Origin: Nocardioides islandensis
Lineage (GTDB): Bacteria; Actinomycetota; Actinomycetes; Propionibacteriales; Nocardioidaceae
Direction of reading: 5' to 3'
Assembly: GCF_015352455.1 (NCBI RefSeq)
Contig: NZ_JADKPN010000014.1
Span: 1 to 64,000, forward strand
DNA: 64,000 bases
The position numbers were made by a program, and so were the translations under genes. Below are positions 19,719 to 26,985 of this stretch, piece after piece (within the stretch, counting starts at the first letter, position 1; the number at the start of each line of letters is the position of its first letter). The notes beneath the pieces are model-generated. The model did not search any database. It had not been told where the DNA came from and worked only from the letters and a program-made list of their open reading frames with translations.

Positions 19719-19777
19719 GTCAGTCCTTCACGAGTGCTGGTTCATGGGCCGATACGGGGGTGCTAGAGGGAAGCGAA

Positions 19778-19869
19778 CGGGTCGTGTGCCTTCGAGACGC
19801 CTCGTCCCTCGGCTCCTCAGGGACCACCCCGGGAAACAGGAGCGGGCGCGTCGTGAGGCACACGACCCG
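19778..19869. repeat. Inverted-repeat element between groES and groEL
   Basis: The 13-bp arms CGGGTCGTGTGCC (19778-19790) and GGCACACGACCCG (19857-19869) are perfect inverted repeats about 66 bases apart. The interior is GC-rich and could fold further. The decamer CACACGACCC in the right arm also occurs in both repeats around the AbiEi/DUF559-like gene near 58 kb, suggesting a dispersed intergenic repeat family. It could also tune groEL expression relative to groES. Confidence 0.55.
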
Positions 19870-19886
19870 GTTCAGGTGCTTCTGGA

Positions 19887-20180
19887 TCAGGACACGACGG
19901 CGAGCACGTCGCGCGCCGAGAGGATGAGGTACTCGTTGCCGGAGTACTTGACCTCGGTGCCGCCGTACTTGCTGTAGATGACCTTGTCGCCGACCGCGAC
20001 GTCCAGCGGGACGCGGTTGCCGTTGTCGTCGATGCGACCCGGACCGATGGCCAGGACCTCGCCCTCCTGGGGCTTCTCCTTGGCCGTGTCGGGGATGACC
20101 AGGCCGGACGCCGTGGTCTGCTCCGCGTCGAGCGGCTTCACGACGATGCGGTCCTCGAGGGGCTTGATGTTGACCGACAC
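19887..20180 (-). CDS. groES: Co-chaperonin GroES (Hsp10)
   Basis: This 97-residue cap of the GroEL cage contains PLEDRIVVKP, the mobile loop EQTTASGLVIPDTAKEKPQ and the GDKVIYSKYGGTEVK core. GTG at 20180 is the start because GGAGG lies 8 bases upstream and homologues begin SVNIKPLEDR. An in-frame GTG at 20195 overlaps that ribosome site and is rejected. Two CIRCE operators lie upstream, pointing to HrcA heat-shock control. Confidence 0.96.
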   Translation of the reverse strand: MSVNIKPLEDRIVVKPLDAEQTTASGLVIPDTAKEKPQEGEVLAIGPGRIDDNGNRVPLDVAVGDKVIYSKYGGTEVKYSGNEYLILSARDVLAVVS

Positions 20181-20293
20181 GATGTCGACCTCCACTTTCT
20201 GAACTGTTGTCAGGTCTCACGGGGCCTGCTGAGAGGTACGCCGTCGCGGGGGTCGTACGTCGTCGCAAGCGGTGGTGCTGCGCTGATACTGGG

Positions 20294-20320
20294 TTGGCAC
20301 ACTCGAGGCGAGAGTGCCAA
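20294..20320. promoter_or_regulatory. CIRCE operator (HrcA site) 1
   Basis: TTGGCACAC, 9 bases, GAGTGCCAA matches the CIRCE layout (TTAGCACTC-N9-GAGTGCTAA), with one mismatch between the two arms. It is 114 bases upstream of the groES start and is expected to be bound by HrcA. Confidence 0.85.
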
Positions 20321-20328
20321 CCGCGACG

Positions 20329-20355
20329 TTAGCACTCCCCCCACACGAGTGCCAG
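20329..20355. promoter_or_regulatory. CIRCE operator (HrcA site) 2
   Basis: TTAGCACTC, 9 bases, GAGTGCCAG: the left arm is a perfect CIRCE half site. It lies 8 bases beyond the first operator and only about 32 bases before the divergent methyltransferase start, so HrcA bound here could also affect that gene. Confidence 0.85.
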
Positions 20356-20387
20356 GCCAGGTGGACCACCACGGCAGGATGGGCGGC

Positions 20388-21554
20388 ATGGACCTCGACG
20401 CCTTCCGCTGGCTGCTGACCGACGACGGCCAGCGGCTGCTGGCGCGAGCGGTCGAGCTGACGGCAGAAGGGGCGGACGAGCTCGTCGTCCAGTCCGCGTT
20501 GCGGCGTACGGCGGCGCCCGAGCACGTGGCCGTCGCGGTCGGGCAGGCGGAGCTGCGGCGCCGGGCGGTGCCGAAGTTCGGGGACCTGGCCACCCTCATG
20601 TACTTCACCCCCGACGGCCTCGAGCAGGCCACCCGGCTGAGCGTGTCCACGCACCGCGCCGGCCGGCTGCAGGCGGCCGTGACCCAGACCGTCGTCGACC
20701 TCGGCTGCGGGATCGGCGGCGACCTGCTGGCCTTCGCCCGGGCCGGCGTGCTCACCGCGGGCGTCGACCTCGACCCGGTGCGCGTCGCGGTCGCCGGGGC
20801 CAACCTGGCCGCGCTCGGCCTGGCCGGGGCGGTGCAGGTGGCCGACGCGACCACGGTCGACACCTCGCCGTTCGACGTCGCGTTCGCCGACCCGGCCCGG
20901 CGCACCGGACGCGGCCGGACGTTCCATGCCGACGACTGGACGCCACCCTGGTCGTTCGTCGAGCGCCTGCTCACGCGTGACGCGTGCGTGAAGGTCGCGC
21001 CGGGCATCCCGCACGCGCTCGTCCCGCACGACGTCGAGGCCGAGTGGGTCAGCGACCACGGCGAGGTGAAGGAGGCGGCGCTGTGGTCGGGCCGGTTGGC
21101 GACGGTGTCGCGGCGCGCGACCGTGATCGGCGACGGTGGGCTCGCCACGCTCACCGACGAGGACGACCCCGGTGGCGACGTCGGTGACCTCGGCGCCTTC
21201 CTCTACGAGCCGGACGGTGCCGTCATCCGGGCGGGTCTGGTCACCGCCGTCGCCGCCGGGGTCGGCGGTCGCCTGGTCGATCGCAAGATCGCGTACGTGA
21301 CGTCGGAGGAGTCGTTCCGGACACCCTTCGCCCGGTCCTACCGCGTCCTGGAGGAGCTGCCGTACCGCGAGAAGCAGCTGCGCGCGGCGCTGCGGGCGCG
21401 CGGCATCGGCACGCTGACGATCAAGAAGCGCGGCGTCGACATCTCGCCCGAGCAGCTGCGCAAGCGGCTCGACCTCCGCGGGGAGGACGAGGCCACGCTG
21501 GTGCTGACCCGCGCCCGTGAGCAGGGCATCGCCCTGCTCGTGAAGCCGTTCTGA
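20388..21554 (+). CDS. Class I SAM-dependent methyltransferase, THUMP-like C terminus
   Basis: The 388-residue protein has a Rossmann methyltransferase core at about residues 95-230: VVDLGCGIGGDLLAFA (motif I, SAM binding), GVDLDPVRV, and DVAFADPARRTGRG as the catalytic (D/N)PP-like motif. The C-terminal KRGVDISPEQLRKRLDLRG matches the THUMP-like domain of this actinobacterial family. The substrate is unknown, with RNA likely by analogy. ATG 20388 begins MDLDAFRWL; ATG 20379 three codons earlier is equally possible. It is divergent from groES and shares its CIRCE region. Confidence 0.85.
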   Translation: MDLDAFRWLLTDDGQRLLARAVELTAEGADELVVQSALRRTAAPEHVAVAVGQAELRRRAVPKFGDLATLMYFTPDGLEQATRLSVSTHRAGRLQAAVTQTVVDLGCGIGGDLLAFARAGVLTAGVDLDPVRVAVAGANLAALGLAGAVQVADATTVDTSPFDVAFADPARRTGRGRTFHADDWTPPWSFVERLLTRDACVKVAPGIPHALVPHDVEAEWVSDHGEVKEAALWSGRLATVSRRATVIGDGGLATLTDEDDPGGDVGDLGAFLYEPDGAVIRAGLVTAVAAGVGGRLVDRKIAYVTSEESFRTPFARSYRVLEELPYREKQLRAALRARGIGTLTIKKRGVDISPEQLRKRLDLRGEDEATLVLTRAREQGIALLVKPF

Positions 21555-21560
21555 CCGAGG

Positions 21561-21616
21561 TGATCACGACGACCGGGTGAGGCCCGAAGGCCCACCCGGT
21601 CGACGAGACGTGATCA
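21561..21616. terminator. Long bidirectional hairpin
   Basis: Between two convergent genes, TGATCACG and GACCGGGTG pair with CACCCGGTC and CGTGATCA, with an inner GGCC...GGCC pairing around the loop. It is a strong terminator candidate for both strands. Confidence 0.75.
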
Positions 21617-22222
21617 GAGGCAGTTGTTGTTGCCCGGCGGCGGGTCAGCCGTCGCGCCGGACGGGTGCGGCCAGTCCTTGGGATTGACCCCGTGGTCCGA
21701 CGTGCCACACCGGTCGATGCCGTTGAACGTCGCCTGGACGAAGCCGGTCGTGGCTCCGGCCGGGTCGGGGTTGCCGCCGATGAGCTTCGTGTAGGAGAAG
21801 TCCAGACGAGCAGACCCGTTGGCGCTGTCCGGGAACTCCAGAGCGTCGATGTAGTAGCACACCGTCGAGCCGGGCGTGATGCTCACCGACGTCGGCGTCA
21901 CCGCACCCGAGGCCGCCGTCTTGGTCACGCCGTTGATCGTCATGCTGGTGATCGTCACGGTGTTGCCCACGATGGCCTGGCTGGCCGTGAAGCAGAACGT
22001 GAAGTGGTAGATCTTGAAGGTGTCGTCAGGCCCGCTGTTGCCTGGGTGCTTGCAGATCGTGCCGCACAGCTGCACGGTCACGGGCTGCGAAGCAGCGAAA
22101 GCGGGTGCGGCGTAAGCGACGGCAGCGATCGGCGCTGACCATGCGACACCGCGTGTGACGGTGCGCCGCGAGATTTGAGTCCCCCCGGACTTGACGCGCG
22201 CAGGCGTCTTGATGGAATCCAT
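21614..22222 (-). CDS. Tat-type secreted protein of unknown function
   Basis: The 202-residue protein begins with a twin-arginine-like signal (SRRTVTRGVAWSAPIAAVAYAAPAFA), a form common in Nocardioides surface proteins. The mature part is a Ser/Thr-rich all-beta domain with about six cysteines, likely disulfide-bonded after export (LCGTICKHPG, VCYYIDALEF, DRCGTSDHG). I do not recognise the family. A run of G residues before ATG 22222 serves as the ribosome site. The roughly 200 bases upstream hold no gene; I see only possible promoter sequence there. Confidence 0.65.
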   Translation of the reverse strand: MDSIKTPARVKSGGTQISRRTVTRGVAWSAPIAAVAYAAPAFAASQPVTVQLCGTICKHPGNSGPDDTFKIYHFTFCFTASQAIVGNTVTITSMTINGVTKTAASGAVTPTSVSITPGSTVCYYIDALEFPDSANGSARLDFSYTKLIGGNPDPAGATTGFVQATFNGIDRCGTSDHGVNPKDWPHPSGATADPPPGNNNCL

Positions 22223-22419
22223 TGTTACCCCCCCGGATTACATGTGGAGACCACACCATAGACCGCCGCGGGGTCGTTGGGAAATGCGGTAGGCACACGG
22301 TCACCCCGGTGGGCTGGACCAGTCGAATTCCTGAGCCTGGGGACGTATCTCCCTTCGGGTTCCGCGGTTCCTGTCCCTCCCGGCTCCGGAACCGGTCGAT
22401 CTCGACGATTTGCTCGCTT

Positions 22420-23997
22420 TCAGCACCCGGTCCGCGGTAACGCGGGGACCCTCACCGGCAGGTGTCCTGGGGCCGATCGGTGCCCGAGGAGGAACCCCAC
22501 GAGGGCACGCATCGCGCCGGCGGTGACGCCGTACGTCGCCACCCGGACAGGTGCCGCACTGCGGGCCAGCAGGTCCGGACGGTCGAGCGCCACCACCACT
22601 CCGCCTCGCGGTGGTCGGCCACGGGTGGCCAGCACGACCCGGGTACCGCGGCCGACGCCCAGTCCCTGGCGCGCGGCCGCCGCCCGGAAGACCGCGACGG
22701 CGTCGGCCGGGCCGGCGACGCGCACGTGCCCGCCGACGAGTCGACCCGAGCACGGTCCGGCCACGGACGTGAGCGCCTCCCCCGACAGCCGGGCCGAGAG
22801 ACGGGCCGCCGACCCCAGGCGTGCGGGTCTCGCGTCCGCGTGCCGCACGTGCAGGAGCAACGCGACCATCCGGCTCGCCGCGGCGGCGAGCCGCGTCCTC
22901 GGCAGCCGGCCGGCTCGGACCGCGTCGACGATGCCCGTGCGAGCGGCGCGGGCGTCGGCCGGCATCAGGACGATGTCGACGCCCGCGTTCACGGCGCGGG
23001 CCGCCGCCCTGGCGGAGCCGTAGCGCTTCGAGATCGCACCCATGGAGAGTGCGTCGGTCATCACCACGCCACGGAAGCCCAGCTCGTCGCGGAGCAGCCC
23101 GGTGACGACCTTCCGGGACAGCGAGGCGGGGACGTGCGGGTCGACCGCACGGACGTCGAGGTGCCCGATCATCACGGCCGAGGCGCCGGCCTCGACGCCG
23201 CGGCGGAACGGCACCAGCGCCGTACGCCGCAGCACGTCGAGCGGCGTCCGCAGCACCGGGAGGGCCTGGTGGCTGTCCACAGTGACCGCGCCGTGTCCCG
23301 GGAAGTGCTTGAGGACGCCGATCACGCCGGCATCGGCGAGCCCGGCCTCGGCGGCCACGACCTGGGCGGCGGCGACGCGCGGGAACCCGGACGCCGAGCG
23401 GGTGCCGATCACCGGGTCCGCGGGCCCCCGGGTCACGTCGGCGACGGGCGCGAGCACCGAGGTGAACCCGAGCCCGCGCATCTCCCGGCCGTTGGCGGCC
23501 GCCACCTCGCGGGTGAGCCCCGGGTCGCGGGCGGCTCCGGTGGACATGAACGCCGGGAACGCGGTCGCCTCGCGGATGCGGACGACCGTCCCGCCCTCCT
23601 GGTCGACGCCGATGAACGCCGGGTAGCCGCGCGGCCGGACGACGCGCTGCACCGAGGCGTTGACCGCGCGGATCTGGGCGCTGGACGTGATGTTCTCGGC
23701 GACCGGGACCGCACCGCCCAGGTGCAGGCGGTCGACCAGGGCCGCCGGAGACCGCGTGCCGTGGTACCCCGCCACGATCACCTGTCCCGCCTGCTCGCTG
23801 AGCGACATCGCGCCCACCAGTTCGCGGGCGCGGCTCACCTCCGCGCGGGTCGGTCCCCAGGAGGTCGCCACGGGGGCCGGGACGCGCCGCACCGGCGCCC
23901 GGTCGAGCGTCGGGACCGAGCCGTCGGTGGGGGTGGGGGTCGCCAGCGCGGCACCGGCGAGCAGCAACGCGGCGGCGCCGGTGAGGAGGCGGCGCAC
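22420..23997 (-). CDS. Secreted beta-N-acetylhexosaminidase, glycoside hydrolase family 3
   Basis: The GH3 catalytic domain is clear: FIGVDQEGGTVVRI, KHFPGHGAVTVDSH (the NagZ-type His-Asp loop; HxxxDxH is a general-acid/base signature of bacterial NagZ) and the nucleophile Asp in GVVMTDALSMGAI. It would release N-acetylglucosamine from peptidoglycan fragments. An N-terminal signal (RRLLTGAAALLLAGAALA) means export. GTG 23997 is preceded by GGGAGA; GTG 24027 gives 10 more residues and remains possible. A C-terminal extension of about 150 residues resembles the third domain of larger GH3 enzymes. Confidence 0.88.
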   Translation of the reverse strand: MRRLLTGAAALLLAGAALATPTPTDGSVPTLDRAPVRRVPAPVATSWGPTRAEVSRARELVGAMSLSEQAGQVIVAGYHGTRSPAALVDRLHLGGAVPVAENITSSAQIRAVNASVQRVVRPRGYPAFIGVDQEGGTVVRIREATAFPAFMSTGAARDPGLTREVAAANGREMRGLGFTSVLAPVADVTRGPADPVIGTRSASGFPRVAAAQVVAAEAGLADAGVIGVLKHFPGHGAVTVDSHQALPVLRTPLDVLRRTALVPFRRGVEAGASAVMIGHLDVRAVDPHVPASLSRKVVTGLLRDELGFRGVVMTDALSMGAISKRYGSARAAARAVNAGVDIVLMPADARAARTGIVDAVRAGRLPRTRLAAAASRMVALLLHVRHADARPARLGSAARLSARLSGEALTSVAGPCSGRLVGGHVRVAGPADAVAVFRAAAARQGLGVGRGTRVVLATRGRPPRGGVVVALDRPDLLARSAAPVRVATYGVTAGAMRALVGFLLGHRSAPGHLPVRVPALPRTGC

Positions 23998-24063
23998 GTC
24001 CGGCAGTCTCCCAACCCCGGCCGCCACTCCGTGGCAGAACGCGCCAGACCCGTCACCTGCAGG

Positions 24064-24669
24064 TCACCCACCCATCCGTGGCGGCAGCCGCCGGTTGAGC
24101 GAGAACAACCGGCCGAGGACCGGCATGATCACGATGTTGAGCCCGTGCAGCATGCCGATGATCAGCAGGATGCCGCCGACCCGGACGAGCTCGTCCTTGA
24201 CCAACCTCGCGCTCACCTCGTCGACCCACGAGAGCGGCGGCTCCACCCGGATCGTGAAGAGGATGTACGCCGCGAAGATCAGGTAGTAGACGATGTCGGT
24301 GAGCACGATGTAGCTCTTGCCGGTCAGCGGGTTGTCGTGGAAGACGTCGGCGGCGTAGGCCCGGCCGAACCGCTTGATGAACGGCCCGAGCCACACGGCG
24401 ATGCCGACGAGTGCGACGTTCGTGGCGATCTCCAGGATCCACCAGGGCATGTGCAGTCCCTCCTCGTCCTTCGGGGTCAGGGTGATGGTGAGCACGGCGG
24501 TCAGCGCGACGCCGGCGGCCCAGGCCAGGGCGATGCCGCGCGCGTGGCGGCGCCGGGTGCGGTCGTCGGCGATGCTCCCGACGACGCGGGCGAACAGGTC
24601 GGGCGACGGCTCGGTGTGGGCGCCGGCGTCCCCGAGGGCGTCGTGCAGACGAGTCTCAAGATCGGCCAT
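24064..24669 (-). CDS. Multi-pass membrane partner of the adjacent sigma factor
   Basis: The 201-residue protein has a soluble N-terminal tail of about 42 residues (MADLETRLHDALGDAG...FARVVGSIADDRTRRR) and about four transmembrane segments (about 44-64, 75-95, 120-142, 165-190). The sigma gene upstream overlaps its start by 14 bases, the usual sigma/anti-sigma arrangement. No zinc-finger anti-sigma motif is present. The tail resembles the cytoplasmic tails of the other partners here, so an anti-sigma role is inferred. It is convergent with nothing and is followed by the hexosaminidase. Confidence 0.65.
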   Translation of the reverse strand: MADLETRLHDALGDAGAHTEPSPDLFARVVGSIADDRTRRRHARGIALAWAAGVALTAVLTITLTPKDEEGLHMPWWILEIATNVALVGIAVWLGPFIKRFGRAYAADVFHDNPLTGKSYIVLTDIVYYLIFAAYILFTIRVEPPLSWVDEVSARLVKDELVRVGGILLIIGMLHGLNIVIMPVLGRLFSLNRRLPPRMGG

Positions 24670-25219
24670 GCGGGTCCTCCAAGGCGGCGGCGAGGCCGCG
24701 CAGGCCCCGCTTCAGGTGGGTCTTGACCGAGTTCGCCGAGACGCCGAGCGCCTCGGCGATCTGGTCCACGGAGAGCTCGAGGTAGTAGCGCAGCGCGAGG
24801 CACTCGCGCTGGCGGTACGGCAGCCCGCGCAGCGCGACCACCACCTCGCGACGCGACTCCGCGCGCGACGCGGTCTCCTCGGCGGACGGCTCGTCCGGAG
24901 CCGCTGGCGGCCGGTGCCGCAGGGACACGAGTCCGCGCCGGTTGTGGTCGCGCGCGAGGTTGACCACGATCGAGCGGAGGTACGCCGCGGCCTTGTCCCG
25001 CTCGCGGATCCGGTGCGCGTTGCGCGCCATGCGGATGAACGCCTCCTGCACCAGGTCCTCCGCCGCCGTGCGGTCGTCGGTGAAGAAGCGGGCCAGGGCG
25101 ACCAGGCGCTGTCCCTCCTGCTCGAAGAGCGCGGCGACCAGCGCGTCGGCGTCGTCCGCCGACCCGCTCCTCACCTGGCTCCAGGACTTGCCTTGGGGCA
25201 TCGCCGAGACGGACTCCAT
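24656..25219 (-). CDS. ECF RNA polymerase sigma factor
   Basis: The 187 residues include region 2 (FTDDRTAAEDLVQEAFIRMARNAHR) and region 4 (LRGLPYRQRECLALRYYLELSVDQIAEALGVSANSVKTHLKRG). The latter is a textbook ECF helix-turn-helix. ATG 25219 (MESVSAMPQGKSW) and ATG 25201 (MPQGKSW) are both possible; a GGAG lies 12 bases before the second. It overlaps the membrane-protein gene by 14 bases and is divergent from the SOD-like gene, whose promoter may therefore be a target. Confidence 0.9.
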   Translation of the reverse strand: MESVSAMPQGKSWSQVRSGSADDADALVAALFEQEGQRLVALARFFTDDRTAAEDLVQEAFIRMARNAHRIRERDKAAAYLRSIVVNLARDHNRRGLVSLRHRPPAAPDEPSAEETASRAESRREVVVALRGLPYRQRECLALRYYLELSVDQIAEALGVSANSVKTHLKRGLRGLAAALEDPHGRS

Positions 25220-25358
25220 CGTTGGTGCAGACGAACCGCGAGACCCTTCCGGGTGACACGTCCCGCCCGCGAGTTCTTGCAGGTTTCCCTTGTCACCCGT
25301 GCGGTGTCCAGGGCCGTCCGTCGAGGTGTCCAGACCTCTCCACGAACGGAGCCCGACC

Positions 25359-25871
25359 ATGAACCTGCGCCGTACGACGATCCTCGCCGCCGCCGTCGCC
25401 CTGCTGACCACACCGGTCGTCGCCACCTCGGCCGCACCGGCCCAAGTGTTCCGGGGCGACCTCGTCGACCTCTCCGCGGCGACGCCCGACCCGTTCGGGG
25501 ATGCCACCGCCCACCTCGTCATGACCCCGAACGGCAGGGGCACGACGTTCCACCTGCGAATCCAGGGCATCGACCCGGCGGTCGTCGGCGAGTCGTACGG
25601 CGCCCACCTCCACGTGGGTCCGTGCGTCGAGGGGAACGGCGCCGCCGCGGGTCCGCACTACAACGCGTCCACCACCAGTCCGCCGGTCGTCAGCGACCAG
25701 ACCGAGGTGTGGCTGGACTTCACGGTCGTCGGGGACGGGACGGGGGCGGGCGACGCCACGGTGCCGTTCGTGCCCGCCCCCGGAGACCGGGCCGTCGTGG
25801 TGCACGCCGAGGAGACCGCACCCAACGGCACGGCCGGGCCACGCCTGGTCTGCCTCCCGGTGTCCTGGTGA
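25359..25871 (+). CDS. Secreted Cu-only superoxide dismutase-like protein
   Basis: The 170-residue protein has a signal peptide (about 1-27). The mature part has the SodC layout: GAHLHVGPC with H83 and H85, GPHYN with H100 and VVVHAEE with H149, the four positions of the copper site, plus C89 and C165 as the conserved disulfide. The zinc-loop His and Asp residues of Cu/Zn SODs are not present between residues 100 and 149. It thus resembles zinc-free SodC forms such as the mycobacterial one or a copper-binding scaffold. GGAG precedes ATG 25359. Activity is inferred. Confidence 0.65.
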   Translation: MNLRRTTILAAAVALLTTPVVATSAAPAQVFRGDLVDLSAATPDPFGDATAHLVMTPNGRGTTFHLRIQGIDPAVVGESYGAHLHVGPCVEGNGAAAGPHYNASTTSPPVVSDQTEVWLDFTVVGDGTGAGDATVPFVPAPGDRAVVVHAEETAPNGTAGPRLVCLPVSW

Positions 25872-26449
25872 CGGCGCTGCTGCGCGGCGCCGGGCTCGGC
25901 CTCGCGCTCGGCGCGGTCTGGGGCGTGCTTGCACGCATCTGGATGCGGCTGATCACCACCGACCCCGAGTTCTCCTGGGCCGGGACGCTGGCGATCATCG
26001 GGTTCTCCGCGCTGCTGGGCCTCGGCGTCGGGCTGGTGCACGCGTCGCGGCGTACCGGGCGGTCCCGGTGGTGGACGCTCGCCGTCGTGCCGGGGCTGGT
26101 CCTCTTCATGAGCCCGGGCATGCTGCTGGCACCGGCGTTCCTGCTCGGGGGTCCGGCGTTCGGCGTCCGCGGCCGGCTGCTCCGGGTCGTGGGTGTGCTG
26201 ACGATCGTCGGCACGCTGGCGCTGGCCCTGTACCTCGTGCTGTTCATGCCGGACCCGGGGGCGGAGGACCCGTCGTTCGGGGACGTCCTGGTGTTCGAGG
26301 TGGGCTTCGCCGTGCTCGCGGTGGCGCTGGCGTGGGCGAGCTCGCTGGTGTGGCAGCGGAAGGCGTCAGCCGTCCAGGGCCACGCGCTCGGCGCCGATGG
26401 TGGTGTCGTCGCCGTGGCCGGTGTGCACGACCGTCTCGTCGGGCAGTGA
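25868..26449 (+). CDS. Small integral membrane protein, SOD-like gene partner
   Basis: The 193-residue protein has about five hydrophobic segments (e.g. GLGLALGAVWGVLARIW, LAIIGFSALLGLGVGLVH, TLAVVPGLVLFMSPGMLLAPAF, VLTIVGTLALALYLVLFM, VFEVGFAVLAVALAWASSLVW). I do not recognise a family. Its GTG start overlaps the stop of the SOD-like gene (GTGA), so the two form an operon. The last 27 or so codons overlap the convergent metallo-hydrolase by 84 bases. The tail beyond VWQRK is not hydrophobic and may be a chance extension. Confidence 0.6.
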   Translation: MTALLRGAGLGLALGAVWGVLARIWMRLITTDPEFSWAGTLAIIGFSALLGLGVGLVHASRRTGRSRWWTLAVVPGLVLFMSPGMLLAPAFLLGGPAFGVRGRLLRVVGVLTIVGTLALALYLVLFMPDPGAEDPSFGDVLVFEVGFAVLAVALAWASSLVWQRKASAVQGHALGADGGVVAVAGVHDRLVGQ

Positions 26450-26965
26450 GAACAGGCGCGACCGGATCGAGGCCCTGATCTGGTCGGCGTCGCTGTAGGA
26501 GCGGCCGGTCGCGCCCGGCCCGCCCTGGAAGAGCGTGTCGCCGGTGAAGACGCAGCCGAGGTCGGCGGCGTACAGGCAGACCGCACCCGGGGCGTGGCCG
26601 GGCGTGTGCCGCACCTGCAGCGTCGTGCCGCCCACGTCGATGGTGAACCCGTCGGCGAGGTCGACGTCCCACAAGTGGTCGGTGTGCGTCAGCTCCCACA
26701 GGGGCCGGTCGTCGGGGTGCAGCAGGATCGGCGCGCCCTGCCCGTCGTTGACCGCCTCGCGCAGCGCCGGCGCGACGCGCACGTGGTCGTCGTGGGCGTG
26801 GGTGCAGAGGATCGCCTTGACCTGGCGTCCGCCGACCACCGCCAGGATCGCGTCGACGTCGTGCGGGGCGTCGATGACGACGCACTCCGCGTCGTCGCCG
26901 ACCACCCAGATGTTGTTGTCGACGTCGAAGGTCGCGCCGTCGAGGGAGAAGGTGCCCGAGACCAC
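26366..26965 (-). CDS. Metallo-beta-lactamase-fold hydrolase paired with the mycothiol dehydrogenase
   Basis: The 199-residue protein carries the zinc motif THAHDDH near residue 62, then HTPGHAPG, FTGDTLFQGG and HTGHGDDTTI, matching the glyoxalase II-like branch. Mycobacterium has a homologous pair (mscR followed by an MBL gene), so hydrolysis of S-formylmycothiol or a similar thioester is a reasonable inference. GTG 26965 is the best start because family similarity begins at SGTFSLDGATFDVDNN. It lies 20 bases after the dehydrogenase stop. The 3' end overlaps the convergent membrane-protein gene by 84 bases. Confidence 0.85.
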   Translation of the reverse strand: MVSGTFSLDGATFDVDNNIWVVGDDAECVVIDAPHDVDAILAVVGGRQVKAILCTHAHDDHVRVAPALREAVNDGQGAPILLHPDDRPLWELTHTDHLWDVDLADGFTIDVGGTTLQVRHTPGHAPGAVCLYAADLGCVFTGDTLFQGGPGATGRSYSDADQIRASIRSRLFSLPDETVVHTGHGDDTTIGAERVALDG

Positions 26966-26985
26966 TGCGTGGTCGACGCGCGCGC

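Noticed and set aside
19719..19886. A small gene between groES and groEL
   Set aside because: No frame with a ribosome site and coding character exists; the space is taken by the inverted-repeat element.
22301..22430. A possible tRNA-like or riboswitch region upstream of the Tat-type gene
   Set aside because: I found no T-loop GGTTCGAATCC-type sequence with a paired acceptor stem and no recognisable riboswitch core. The stretch looks like an ordinary promoter gap.
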